The position numbers and the translations under genes were made by a program. 31,549 nt of DNA from JAJTYI01 sp964420145 (GTDB lineage Bacteria; Patescibacteriota; Dojkabacteria; B142; OLB20). Each line of letters begins with the position of its first letter. Positions within the stretch are counted from its first letter, which is position 1. The DNA is taken from assembly GCA_964420145.1 (NCBI GenBank), contig CAYQRB010000008.1, forward strand, positions 1 to 31,549. Reading direction: 5' to 3'. Shown one piece after another: positions 25,241 through 31,549 of this stretch. A model generated the notes under the pieces. The model did no database searches, had not been told where the DNA came from, and saw only the letters and a list, made by a program, of their open reading frames with translations.

Positions 25241-25257
25241 TATAATTATACATGTAT
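25241..25257 (+). promoter_or_regulatory. -10 box and palindromic operator of the toxin-antitoxin genes
   Basis: TATAAT (25241-25246) is followed directly by the perfect palindrome ATACATGTAT (25248-25257), about 24 nt before the antitoxin ATG. That is the usual place for autoregulation by a ribbon-helix-helix antitoxin. Confidence 0.45.
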
Positions 25258-25280
25258 GTAGTATTTATTAATATTAAATT

Positions 25281-25562
25281 ATGTTTGACACAAAAATCCA
25301 AACTCCAGTTTCTTCTAAGGTCTTGGTTAAAGCCAAGAAAAAAGCCGAGAAATCAGGTTTTAGTTCTATTAATGATGTAATACGCATTATTTTAAATCAA
25401 TACGCTGAAGGAAAGATTGATTTCAATGTGTCAACTAGCTCTTTTGGACAAAACATCCCTCTGGTTTCTGATGATGAGCAAAAAGAATTGACTAAATTCC
25501 TGCATAAAATTAAAGAAAATAATAATGACGAGATAGTTGAGAGTGATATAATCACTTTATGA
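25281..25562 (+). CDS. RelB/DinJ-type antitoxin (ribbon-helix-helix)
   Basis: The 93-residue protein has an N-terminal ribbon-helix-helix region (TKIQTPVSSKVLVKAKKKAEKSGFSSINDVIRIILNQYA split across about residues 4-42). An acidic C-terminal tail follows, of the kind that wraps the toxin. Such proteins bind their own promoter and neutralise the downstream toxin. Its stop overlaps the toxin ATG (ATGA at 25559-25562), the standard coupling for type II pairs. Confidence 0.78.
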   Translation: MFDTKIQTPVSSKVLVKAKKKAEKSGFSSINDVIRIILNQYAEGKIDFNVSTSSFGQNIPLVSDDEQKELTKFLHKIKENNNDEIVESDIITL

Positions 25563-25840
25563 AACTGATCGTTAATTACAGTAAACAAGCCAGCAAATTT
25601 TTGACAAGAAACCCTCAGGTAATCTCTAAAGATAATGTTTTGAATTTTCTCAAGAAAGCTGTAAAGGTTATAATCCTAAAGCAAGAAATAAACTTAGATT
25701 TAAAGGCATTGAAGGGGGAGTACAAAGGATATTTTCGTATACGCTATCGTGATATTCGTATAATTTTCGAAATTACAGAAGAGGCCGAAATTGTGGTTAT
25801 AGATATTGTGGCAATCGATCATAGAGAGAATATATACTGA
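25559..25840 (+). CDS. RelE/ParE-superfamily toxin
   Basis: The 93-residue protein has the compact RelE/ParE pattern: N-terminal helices, then LDLKALKGEYKGYFRIRYRDIRIIFEI (strands with conserved Arg residues), then a final strand VVIDIVAIDHRENIY. The L.G...G.FRIR.GDYRIIY-like core and the terminal HR are typical of mRNA interferases of the RelE branch. A gyrase-poisoning ParE role is the alternative. It overlaps the antitoxin by 4 nt. Confidence 0.8.
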   Translation: MKLIVNYSKQASKFLTRNPQVISKDNVLNFLKKAVKVIILKQEINLDLKALKGEYKGYFRIRYRDIRIIFEITEEAEIVVIDIVAIDHRENIY

Positions 25841-25931
25841 AGAGGTTTAGAATAATAACAATCAATGTAAAATGTTTTCTGAATTAGGATATCCTTGTAT
25901 AATCATGTAACACTATATAAGTATGCGTGGG

Positions 25932-26013
25932 CAAAATTCGGAGATCGTCTAATGGTAGGACCGCAGTTTCTGAAGCTGCTTATCTAGGTTCGAATCCTAG
26001 TCTCCGAATTTTG
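25932..26013. repeat. Perfect 13-bp inverted repeat enclosing tRNA-Gln
   Basis: Positions 25932-25944 and 26001-26013 are exact reverse complements. Seven base pairs are the acceptor stem and six (CAAAAT / ATTTTG) lie outside it; one G-T and one G-C pair could extend it further to 25930/26015. Confidence 0.85.
25938..26008 (+). tRNA. tRNA-Gln (anticodon CUG)
   Basis: The acceptor TCGGAGA pairs with TCTCCGA, with the U1-A72 pair typical of glutamine tRNAs. The anticodon stem GCAGT/GCTGC encloses the loop TTCTGAA (anticodon CTG). The T arm is CTAGG-TTCGAAT-CCTAG. The discriminator is A and CCA is not encoded. TATAAT at 25898-25903 is a plausible -10 box. The trailer pairs with the leader for six more base pairs and the CYTH gene starts 17 nt later. 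Confidence 0.93.
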
Positions 26014-26025
26014 TCAAAAATAAAA

Positions 26026-26661
26026 ATGATCGAAATCGAAAAACGCGCATTCTTGAATAAACCTGAATACGAACGTCTTAAATACTATTTTGATAAACAT
26101 GGTGAATTTATCAAAATGTTTAAAAGATTCACATTTCTTCAAATAAACAGATCGGATTTTGTTCCTGATGTTAGTGCCAAAACTGACATAAGAATAAGAA
26201 TTGATGACGGCAAAAAAGCCAAACTCACAGTAAAATCAGGAAACTGGCATAATAACGAACCCAGACAGGAGTTTGAAATCCATTTTGATCCCAAAGAAGT
26301 TAAAGATGCCGTAGGCATGATACACACTTTAGGAAATAATTATTTCATTGTAGTTTATTTTGAAAGGTGTGTTTATAAATACGAGAATTACGAAATAACT
26401 CTTGATAAGTATTATTTTAATGATAACTATGTCCTTGAAATTGAAGCAAAATCACCAGATAACCAAATCGAGGTAGCCAAAGAAGAAGCAAAGATTCTTG
26501 ACTTAATGAAACAACTAAAAATTAAACCACCTACTGAAACAGAAATAGTTGAGTTTATCTCTAAGCTAAATTTTATAAAAGAGTGCCAAGTAGATTTTAC
26601 AAAAATTACTATTGATGAGTGGTACGAGAAGTGGAAAGAGTTTATTTATTGTAGAATTTAA
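26026..26661 (+). CDS. CYTH-domain protein (triphosphate tunnel enzyme family)
   Basis: The 211-residue protein starts with the CYTH signature EIEKRAF (residues 3-9), followed by alternating charged strands lining a tunnel: DIRIRIDDGKKAKLTVKSG, RQEFEIHF, YENYEITLDKY, and YVLEIEAKSP. Tunnel enzymes use divalent metals to hydrolyse or cyclise triphosphates (thiamine triphosphatase, polyphosphatase, class IV adenylate cyclase). The precise substrate is unknown. An in-frame extension back to 25927 only reads through tRNA-Gln and is not coding, so the ATG at 26026 is the start. Confidence 0.8.
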   Translation: MIEIEKRAFLNKPEYERLKYYFDKHGEFIKMFKRFTFLQINRSDFVPDVSAKTDIRIRIDDGKKAKLTVKSGNWHNNEPRQEFEIHFDPKEVKDAVGMIHTLGNNYFIVVYFERCVYKYENYEITLDKYYFNDNYVLEIEAKSPDNQIEVAKEEAKILDLMKQLKIKPPTETEIVEFISKLNFIKECQVDFTKITIDEWYEKWKEFIYCRI

Positions 26662-26731
26662 ATAGATTCAAGTTGTGTAACTCTTTGAATAATGATTTAA
26701 TAAGTTAAATAAATTATTACCAAAGTTAAAT

Positions 26732-27421
26732 ATGGCTATCAGTAATGATAATACACAGACTAATCCGTCGTTAGATCCGAATCAAACTGAGGTCAAAATA
26801 GAAAAGAATAAATCACCGTTGGTATTTATTGTGGCTCTCGTTCTTTTAATTACAGTAGTTATTTGGGGTTTGTATATTTTCCATACTCAAACTAATCGTG
26901 TAGAAGAAAACGAGAGTAATTCTATCGTTGTTCCAACTTTAGACACGGATACGACTTTGTATGAAACGAAACTTTTCAGTATTCCTGTTTACTATTGGAC
27001 CGAATCAACAGAGCCTATGTCTACTTTGCAGGTAATGGCGCCATCTCAGTCTATACTTAGCGAATCTGAAAGATATGGATTACCTGCTCAAATACTTAGC
27101 TTCTTGGATGGTTCTAGTCTAGTTTTTTTCGCCGAACATGGTGGTGGCATCCCTAAAACTTTTGGCTTAAATAACTTAACAAAGATTGAAACTGATAATT
27201 ACGGAACTATATATCGATATGATAATAACGGAATTAATTCCTATGTAAAAGTTCAAACTGAAGGGGTATGTATCGAAACATCGGATGGGGATATTGTTGC
27301 TCCTTGTGGTTATCCTAGTTCTGGAATACAATGTGAATCAGAGACAGGAGATTATTCAACTTGTGATGAGTCTATAAAGACTCTTTCCGGAATGGAAGGG
27401 TCAGGATTCTTAGGATTCTAG
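26732..27421 (+). CDS. Membrane-anchored extracytoplasmic protein, function unknown
   Basis: The 229-residue protein has a polar N-terminus of about 27 residues, one transmembrane helix (about 29-50), and a large outside domain. Near the C-terminus four cysteines (in GVCIE, APCGYP, IQCESE and STCDES) are spaced as if to form two disulfides, which would suit the DsbA-like enzyme at 29458-30216. I recognise no family. It begins with ATG at 26732 after a 70-nt AT-rich gap. Confidence 0.55.
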   Translation: MAISNDNTQTNPSLDPNQTEVKIEKNKSPLVFIVALVLLITVVIWGLYIFHTQTNRVEENESNSIVVPTLDTDTTLYETKLFSIPVYYWTESTEPMSTLQVMAPSQSILSESERYGLPAQILSFLDGSSLVFFAEHGGGIPKTFGLNNLTKIETDNYGTIYRYDNNGINSYVKVQTEGVCIETSDGDIVAPCGYPSSGIQCESETGDYSTCDESIKTLSGMEGSGFLGF

Positions 27422-27480
27422 TTTTTTAGTATATCCTGTTAAAAGCCAAATATCAGTTTAATTTATTATTTCTCTACACG

Positions 27481-27765
27481 ATGGAATATTTAAGTCCAAC
27501 TTCCTTTGTTGTGATTGTCATCCTGCATCTCTGGGAGCTGATACTAAAAGGTCTTGCTTTATGGAAAGCAGGCAGGAATAACCAAAGTGGCTGGTTTGTA
27601 GCGATACTGTTACTCAATACTGCCAGTTTTGTATTTGGTATTTTTTCAAAAGAAATCTTGAGGCTCTACTATATAAGTTGCAGTACTTCGAAATTCCTTA
27701 AAGTCGGCGATACAGATCTGGTTTTGAATAGCTTCCATTGGAAGGGATGGGTAGCCAATTCCTGA
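27481..27765 (+). CDS. DUF5652-type membrane protein with a frameshifted C-terminus
   Basis: The first 46 residues match the DUF5652 pattern (LHLWELILKGLALWKAGRN, then GWFVAILLLNT), a small two-helix family common in CPR bacteria. The family normally continues NTLGILPxxYLxFF and stops soon after. Here that ending is present, but one frame over: from 27618 the alternative frame reads ILPVLYLVFFQKKS and stops at 27659-27661. The annotated frame instead runs into a 45-residue tail with no membrane helix. About 11 nt seem to be missing near 27615-27625. Either a recent mutation or an assembly collapse. Confidence 0.65.
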   Translation: MEYLSPTSFVVIVILHLWELILKGLALWKAGRNNQSGWFVAILLLNTASFVFGIFSKEILRLYYISCSTSKFLKVGDTDLVLNSFHWKGWVANS

Positions 27766-27850
27766 CGATAACATGGATACGACTACTTATTATAGTTACT
27801 CTTCCGGATAAATTTCAGTATAAAATAGTAATAATTATATTTTGAAATCA

Positions 27851-27876
27851 CAAAGAAAAAGGAGACTTTAGTCTCC
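27851..27876 (-). terminator. Intrinsic terminator of hsp20
   Basis: GGAGAC-ttta-GTCTCC (27861-27876) forms a 6-bp hairpin. Read on the minus strand it is followed by TTTTTCTTT (27852-27860), 26 nt after the hsp20 stop. A shorter T run on the plus side could let it act both ways. Confidence 0.7.
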
Positions 27877-27902
27877 TTTTCATCAACCCAAGAGTGATAT
27901 CT

Positions 27903-28331
27903 TTACTTCTTCCCCTTAATCTCGATCCTGCTAGCCTTGCTTTCTTCTGCTTTAGGTAGATTGATTTCGAGTACTCCTTGCACTATCTCTGCACTAGCTT
28001 TGTCGGATTTTACCCTGCTAGGTAGAGTAACCGAGCGACTAAACGACTCTTTGCGAAGACCTCTGTAATAATATTTCTTTTTCTTGTCTTCTTCTTCCTC
28101 CTGACTAGCAGTTCCGCTGATCGTAAGTAGATTATCCTCGATATTGATATCCAGGTCGCTTTCTTTGAAGCCCGGTGTTGCCAATTTGATGACAACCTCG
28201 TTGTCATCTTCGTACATTTCCAGATCGTGCTGGTCAAAATTCCAGTCAAATCGTGGAGTCATCCAACCATCAGTAAAATCATCTGAAAACATACTTGCAG
28301 GATGAAAGACAGTTAATTTTTTGTTTCTCAT
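27903..28331 (-). CDS. Small heat shock protein Hsp20 (alpha-crystallin domain)
   Basis: This 142-residue ATP-independent chaperone holds unfolding proteins. The alpha-crystallin domain begins at about residue 37 (DLEMYEDDNEVVIKLATPGF), continues with LDINIEDNLLTISG and the SFSRSVTLPSRV strand, and ends with the A..VQGVLEINLPK signature before a basic tail. Length and order are typical. Expression is controlled by the CIRCE element just upstream, and a terminator follows, so it is a single-gene unit. The -35 box overlaps the stop of the next gene upstream. Confidence 0.93.
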   Translation of the reverse strand: MRNKKLTVFHPASMFSDDFTDGWMTPRFDWNFDQHDLEMYEDDNEVVIKLATPGFKESDLDINIEDNLLTISGTASQEEEEDKKKKYYYRGLRKESFSRSVTLPSRVKSDKASAEIVQGVLEINLPKAEESKASRIEIKGKK

Positions 28332-28356
28332 AGTAAATAATATAAAAATTAAAATA

Positions 28357-28383
28357 TTAGCACTCGTTGCGCTTGAGTGCTAA
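28357..28383 (-). promoter_or_regulatory. CIRCE operator (HrcA binding site)
   Basis: The sequence is exactly TTAGCACTC-N9-GAGTGCTAA, identical to the consensus. It begins just downstream of the hsp20 -10 box, covering the expected transcription start, so HrcA bound here would block the promoter. Confidence 0.95.
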
Positions 28384-28384
28384 T

Positions 28385-28413
28385 ACTATAAAATATCAGG
28401 GAACTTTTGTCAA
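28385..28413 (-). promoter_or_regulatory. hsp20 promoter
   Basis: On the minus strand TTGACA (28408-28413) and TATAGT (28385-28390) are separated by exactly 17 nt, immediately upstream of the CIRCE element. Confidence 0.85.
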
Positions 28414-29456
28414 GCGGAAGGAATTTCTTGTTCCTCAGTGGCAATCATCAACTCCAGTGCATAAAGGATTAGTATTTCGATACTAAGACCTATGATTGCA
28501 GTTAATTGGTTAAAGTAAAAAGAGAAAAATGTATAGAAAAGAATAGCGATTAAGGTAGAGGTTCTAAATTTCTTTAAGGCTTTGATACTTGAGGATCTAA
28601 GCTTTATCAGACCAAATATAACCCACAGATTTAGGGTAAATGAGGAGATGATTGCACCAAGTTCGAAAAATCCAAGACTATCGTGATTGCGATCAAAGTT
28701 TCCAAAGTTAGCATTGAATATAAAAAGAGATACATTGATAATAATAACTACACCACGGACTATAAAAAATCCTTTTAAAAATACAGAAAATTTTTGAGTT
28801 TGAACTATCTTTGTATATTGTTCCTTAAGATAGTATTTAATACGAATATATAAATTGGAATTAGTTTTACGGTCAGTTTTGTAGTGCTTTACAAGTGCAA
28901 AAAACTCTTTGCGGAGATTGCTATCGGCATTTGCTTTTTCAAGTAGTTCTTTAAGTCTGGCCTCATCTCTTTCATCGTAGTCTTTTGACAAGATTATTTC
29001 TGCCAAAAAATATGATGCATTACTTAAATATTCCTCAGGGGTTAATGGCTTTTTTACGAATATATATTTGAAAAGAAAGAATATAAAAATAAAGAAAAGG
29101 TAGATTATTGCAAATGTTGGTTGGAAAAAATAGTCATTATCGGTAGTAATAAATTTCCCCAGTTCATCTATAAATACCCCAAAACCCAATCCCCCAACTA
29201 TGGATGCAACAAAGATTCCACCTCTTCCTAAAAGGAAAAGTAAAATTGCCATACTTGTGAGCATAAGTAGTCCACCCCAAAGTATATGTGCAATATGTAA
29301 TACTCCTCCTCCAAATTGAGGATAGTCAGCTAAATATAGAAATACACGAATAATAACAATAGAGAATATAGAATTAACAAGAAATAATTCAGCCAGAAAG
29401 GGAGAATCAATACTCCGTGCAATAGGGATTCTAAACCTACTTCGGATTTTATTCAT
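28410..29456 (-). CDS. Conserved polytopic membrane protein, function unknown
   Basis: The 348-residue protein has about four hydrophobic helices in the N-terminal third, a charged cytoplasmic segment in the middle (PLTPEEYL to about YRIKYYL-type residues), and about four more helices at the end. The stretch HILWGG followed by GFGVFIDELGKFITTDNDYFF is, from memory, conserved in uncharacterised membrane proteins of several phyla. It contains no cysteine at all, so it is not a redox partner of the DsbA-like protein. The ATG at 29456 gives a TAATATG junction with the dsbA-like stop, so the two are translationally coupled; a longer frame to 29528 only overlaps that gene. Confidence 0.7.
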   Translation of the reverse strand: MNKIRSRFRIPIARSIDSPFLAELFLVNSIFSIVIIRVFLYLADYPQFGGGVLHIAHILWGGLLMLTSMAILLFLLGRGGIFVASIVGGLGFGVFIDELGKFITTDNDYFFQPTFAIIYLFFIFIFFLFKYIFVKKPLTPEEYLSNASYFLAEIILSKDYDERDEARLKELLEKANADSNLRKEFFALVKHYKTDRKTNSNLYIRIKYYLKEQYTKIVQTQKFSVFLKGFFIVRGVVIIINVSLFIFNANFGNFDRNHDSLGFFELGAIISSFTLNLWVIFGLIKLRSSSIKALKKFRTSTLIAILFYTFFSFYFNQLTAIIGLSIEILILYALELMIATEEQEIPSA

Positions 29457-29457
29457 A

Positions 29458-30216
29458 TTATAGGCCCTCTCCGTTTGACTTGGTGTTTGCGTAGTAGAGT
29501 TTACTAAACTCGAAATATTTGTCATCACCTGCGACTTCTCTTACACAACTTGCTGCAATTGCAGCCTCTGAGGCCTTGGGCTCGTGAAAACTGAGAGGAA
29601 AGTCACGATAAACATAAATGATTTTACCGGTATCGATATAGTCCTTTACAATCTGAGGGAAAGTTTCTTTATGAAATTTCTGACAGAAAGGGCACTCAAA
29701 GTCGCTAAATTCTACAAGTGCTACTTTGGCTTTCTTTTTATCTCCTTTGATGGGATCATCATCAATAGAGATTGTAGTACTTCCCTCTCCTTTCCCTTCG
29801 AGTTCTTTATCTATAGCGCTTTTAAATTCAGCAAATGGCATTGCTCCTGAAATTACAGTACCTTTAACCTCTCCGTTACTATCTAGTGTACCCACAATAA
29901 ATCCGGGAGTACCACTAATTCCCGCCGCTTGACCATCTGAAGTATCTTTAGCAATTTCTTCTTTGTAGTTGTTGTTTGCTATACACTTACTAAATTTATC
30001 TACATTGACATCAATTTCACTGACAAGACCTTCGATTGTTCCATCTCCTGTGGCGAGTGCGGTATTAGACGATTTCTTTGAGATATTTATACCACCACCA
30101 AAAGAATAAAGTATAGAAGATGAAATCATAATAGCTGAGACGAATATAGATAGTGGAGTTAGTAATGTCTCTAAATCAATAGTAATAGTAGACGCAGAGT
30201 TTTTTTGGATAGCCAT
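29458..30216 (-). CDS. DsbA-like thiol oxidoreductase with circularly permuted order
   Basis: The 252-residue protein has one N-terminal membrane helix (about 20-40) and then DsbA parts in swapped order. Residues about 61-140 look like the C-terminal half of a DsbA (VDKFSKCIA, DGQAAGISGTPGFIVG with the cis-Pro at 104, then ISGAMPFAEFKSAID). Residues about 149-252 look like the N-terminal half (SIDDDPIKGD, FSDFECPFCQKFH with active-site C175/C178, YRDFPLSFH, AAIAASC with C224, KLYYANTKSNGEGL). A normal protein would join the end of the second part to the start of the first. All key residues are kept. It probably oxidises cysteines of exported proteins. I use the ATG at 30216; a TTG at 30231 is also in frame. 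Confidence 0.85.
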   Translation of the reverse strand: MAIQKNSASTITIDLETLLTPLSIFVSAIMISSSILYSFGGGINISKKSSNTALATGDGTIEGLVSEIDVNVDKFSKCIANNNYKEEIAKDTSDGQAAGISGTPGFIVGTLDSNGEVKGTVISGAMPFAEFKSAIDKELEGKGEGSTTISIDDDPIKGDKKKAKVALVEFSDFECPFCQKFHKETFPQIVKDYIDTGKIIYVYRDFPLSFHEPKASEAAIAASCVREVAGDDKYFEFSKLYYANTKSNGEGL

Positions 30217-30309
30217 AATTAGTATTAACAAAATTAGATAAAAGATATACTAGCATGTTTTACTATTTCTGTGAAAGTATTTTTGGTATAACCCTATGGA
30301 AAGTGGCGT

Positions 30310-31149
30310 CTATATGAGATATATGATGGTTAAAGAATGTATTAGAAACACACTTAATAGTAATAAAATCACCTTATCAAAAATTATACGAATAGACTCT
30401 CCTTGTGAGGTTGTTTGTATCAGGTATAGATATCTGATAACAGCAAGTATAAAAACTATAGTTTGAGGAATATATATCAAACCCTGATTGAGGCTATATA
30501 TAGCAATAAAAATACAAGAGGCTAATGCAGATAGTATTACAAAAAGTAATAGTATTTTTTCGCTATAAAAATCTAGTACTACTCGTGTGTGGCTATGTCG
30601 CTTTTCAGTGAGTCTTTTCCCGGAAGTAAATAGAAGTGATCCACAAAAGATAAGTAGATAAAGCCAAAAAGAGATGGTTATCTCTGTCAGTATTCCTCCG
30701 CCTAGAAGTCGTAACACATAAAAACTTGCTACAGTTATAATTTCTATTACCGGGATCCTTTTTAATCCAAAACTATAAGCAAGGTTTAATATAAGATAGA
30801 TCAAAATAACTATAGAGAAATGAGTTGAACCAATCCAAATATTAGTAATTATTAATATTAGTAATAAAATCAACATACTTGCCTTGGCTTCTTTTATGGA
30901 AATACTCCCTGAAGCAAGGGGACGGTGTTTTTTTTGAGGATGTTTGCGATCTTCTTCGATATCCTTGTAATCGTTCATTATGTAGACCACACTTGCGCTA
31001 ATAGAAAATATGATAAACGCAACTCCGGCATTGGCCAAAGCAGAAGTATCAAAGATCATAGATCCAAAAAAAGCAGGGAGAAAGACGACAAAGTTTTTAA
31101 TCCATTGTTGATAACGAAATTCCTTGAGATAGATTTGGATACGCTTCAC
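30310..31149 (-). CDS. UbiA-family prenyltransferase, decaprenyl-phosphate phosphoribosyltransferase-like
   Basis: The 279-residue polytopic protein (about eight to nine helices) begins with the R..QWIKNFVVFLPAFF pattern and has the first aspartate-rich motif NDYKDIEEDRKHPQKKHRPLASG (in two overlapping parts, about 59-81). A second motif lies at AYSFGLKRIPVIEI (about 124-137). The QW.KN start plus DR.HP.K..RP.ASG is characteristic of the Rv3806c group that transfers phosphoribose to decaprenyl phosphate for arabinan synthesis; other UbiA roles are possible. It is encoded upstream of the dsbA-like gene, 93 nt away on the same strand. Confidence 0.82.
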   Translation of the reverse strand: MKRIQIYLKEFRYQQWIKNFVVFLPAFFGSMIFDTSALANAGVAFIIFSISASVVYIMNDYKDIEEDRKHPQKKHRPLASGSISIKEAKASMLILLLILIITNIWIGSTHFSIVILIYLILNLAYSFGLKRIPVIEIITVASFYVLRLLGGGILTEITISFWLYLLIFCGSLLFTSGKRLTEKRHSHTRVVLDFYSEKILLLFVILSALASCIFIAIYSLNQGLIYIPQTIVFILAVIRYLYLIQTTSQGESIRIIFDKVILLLLSVFLIHSLTIIYLI

Positions 31150-31238
31150 AGATATTTCTTAAAGTTAAACTTTGCTATATTATACATAAATCTAATTTCG
31201 TGCTTAAACTTTATGGTAAGTGTAACAGAGCCGTTAGC

Positions 31239-31549
31239 TTATTTGTCAGAAATCATATCTCTCACTTGTACTATATCAAAGACAAAAGAAGACTGCATAT
31301 CAGATTCAGTAATTCTACCAGTTATTATAACTTTATCTCCTAGTGCTATTAGTTTTTCTTCGTAGGCAAACCTAACTATATCTTTTGTGATTTTTTCTCT
31401 GTTTTTGGATTTTGGTTTATATACATAAGCAGTTACATTTTTTGTCAGGTTTAATTGATTCCGAAAGATTTTCTTAGTTACCAGAGCAATGATTGGTTGG
31501 GGGATGTTGTATCTAGCGACAATACGAGGGAGGTCGCCTTTTTCTGAAA
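31239..31549 (-). CDS. pyk: Pyruvate kinase, C-terminal domain (cut by window edge)
   Basis: Reading the minus strand from the window edge gives 102 residues ending at TAA (31239-31241). They match the C-terminal allosteric domain of pyruvate kinase: SEKGDLPRIVARYNIPQPIIALV (the ARxxSRYRPxxPI-type strand-helix), a variable GVxxY-like stretch (NVTAYVYKP), a helix ITKDIVRFAYEEKLI, then ALGDKVIITG (the GD.VV...G ending). Pyruvate kinase makes pyruvate and ATP from phosphoenolpyruvate, the last step of glycolysis. The catalytic part lies outside this window. With GapN it supports a working lower glycolysis. Confidence 0.8.
   Translation of the reverse strand, partial: SEKGDLPRIVARYNIPQPIIALVTKKIFRNQLNLTKNVTAYVYKPKSKNREKITKDIVRFAYEEKLIALGDKVIITGRITESDMQSSFVFDIVQVRDMISDK

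Noticed and set aside
25927..26025. N-terminal extension of the CYTH protein (SSNGRTAVSE...GSNPS)
   Set aside because: It reads through tRNA-Gln and is a typical tRNA-derived false extension; the CYTH signature begins right after the ATG at 26026.
29457..29528. 24-residue N-terminal extension of the polytopic membrane protein
   Set aside because: It only overlaps the end of the dsbA-like gene in another frame; the ATG at 29456 gives a natural TAATATG junction.
30925..31365. 146-codon plus-strand frame across the UbiA and pyruvate kinase genes
   Set aside because: Both underlying minus-strand genes show strong family motifs, so this frame is a shadow.
1..31549. Recoded TGA (glycine) as in Gracilibacteria/Absconditabacteria
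   Set aside because: Recognisable genes end at TGA in the expected places (for example the antitoxin and the AlbA_2 fusion) and none needs TGA read-through.
1..31549. CRISPR arrays, insertion sequences, rRNA genes
   Set aside because: I saw no spaced direct repeats, transposase motifs or rRNA-like stretches on either strand.

Overview
This is an AT-rich bacterial scaffold, most likely from the Candidate Phyla Radiation (Patescibacteria). Reasons: a DUF5652-type small membrane protein, a non-phosphorylating GapN, short streamlined genes with 1-8 nt junctions, few Shine-Dalgarno sites and many single-helix surface proteins. I cannot fix the phylum from sequence alone. TGA is used as stop (for example at 205-207, 7396-7398 and 25560-25562), so this is not a recoded Gracilibacteria/Absconditabacteria genome. 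Ten Ns at 14497-14506 mark a scaffold join inside a gene.

Layout. 1-4563: a small membrane protein, a guanylate-kinase-like P-loop protein, a membrane-anchored GH18 protein, an aquaporin-like channel, and an MFS-Nudix pair. 4596-7583: tRNA-Leu, tRNA-Cys and two tRNA-Pro genes; the two tRNA-Pro genes enclose a frameshifted DUF262-HNH-AlbA_2 gene, probably a decayed GmrSD-like defence nuclease. 7643-12648: ung and alpha-glucan phosphorylase on the minus strand, then a sortase, a 36-aa membrane peptide and gapN on the plus strand. 12658-19203: a compact minus-strand glycogen operon in the order GT4/5 synthase, GH57, GH133 debranching enzyme, GH15 glucoamylase. 19234-22553: thrS behind a T-box leader, then a small membrane protein and a GT2. 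22694-26008: an accessory block (APH-like kinase, DUF1801, methyltransferase, toxin-antitoxin pair) lying between tRNA-Gly and tRNA-Gln. 26026-27765: CYTH protein, an exported Cys-containing protein, and a DUF5652 gene with a frameshift. 27861-31549 (minus): Hsp20 under a perfect CIRCE element, a conserved membrane protein, a DsbA-like protein whose halves are in swapped order, a UbiA-type prenyltransferase, and the C-terminal end of pyruvate kinase.

How it fits together. Glucan is made and stored by the GT4/5 enzyme and broken down by phosphorylase, GH57, GH133 and GH15. The products would enter glycolysis through GapN and pyruvate kinase, so the window holds much of a storage-and-fermentation economy. 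Regulation visible in the sequence includes a tRNA-sensing T-box on thrS, HrcA/CIRCE control of hsp20, and a palindrome at the toxin-antitoxin promoter.

The observations I would follow up first are the circularly permuted DsbA (29458-30216), the DUF262-HNH-AlbA_2 fusion (5136-7398), the T-box (19269-19417), and the tRNA-Gly and tRNA-Gln genes whose acceptor stems continue as perfect helices into the flanking DNA.
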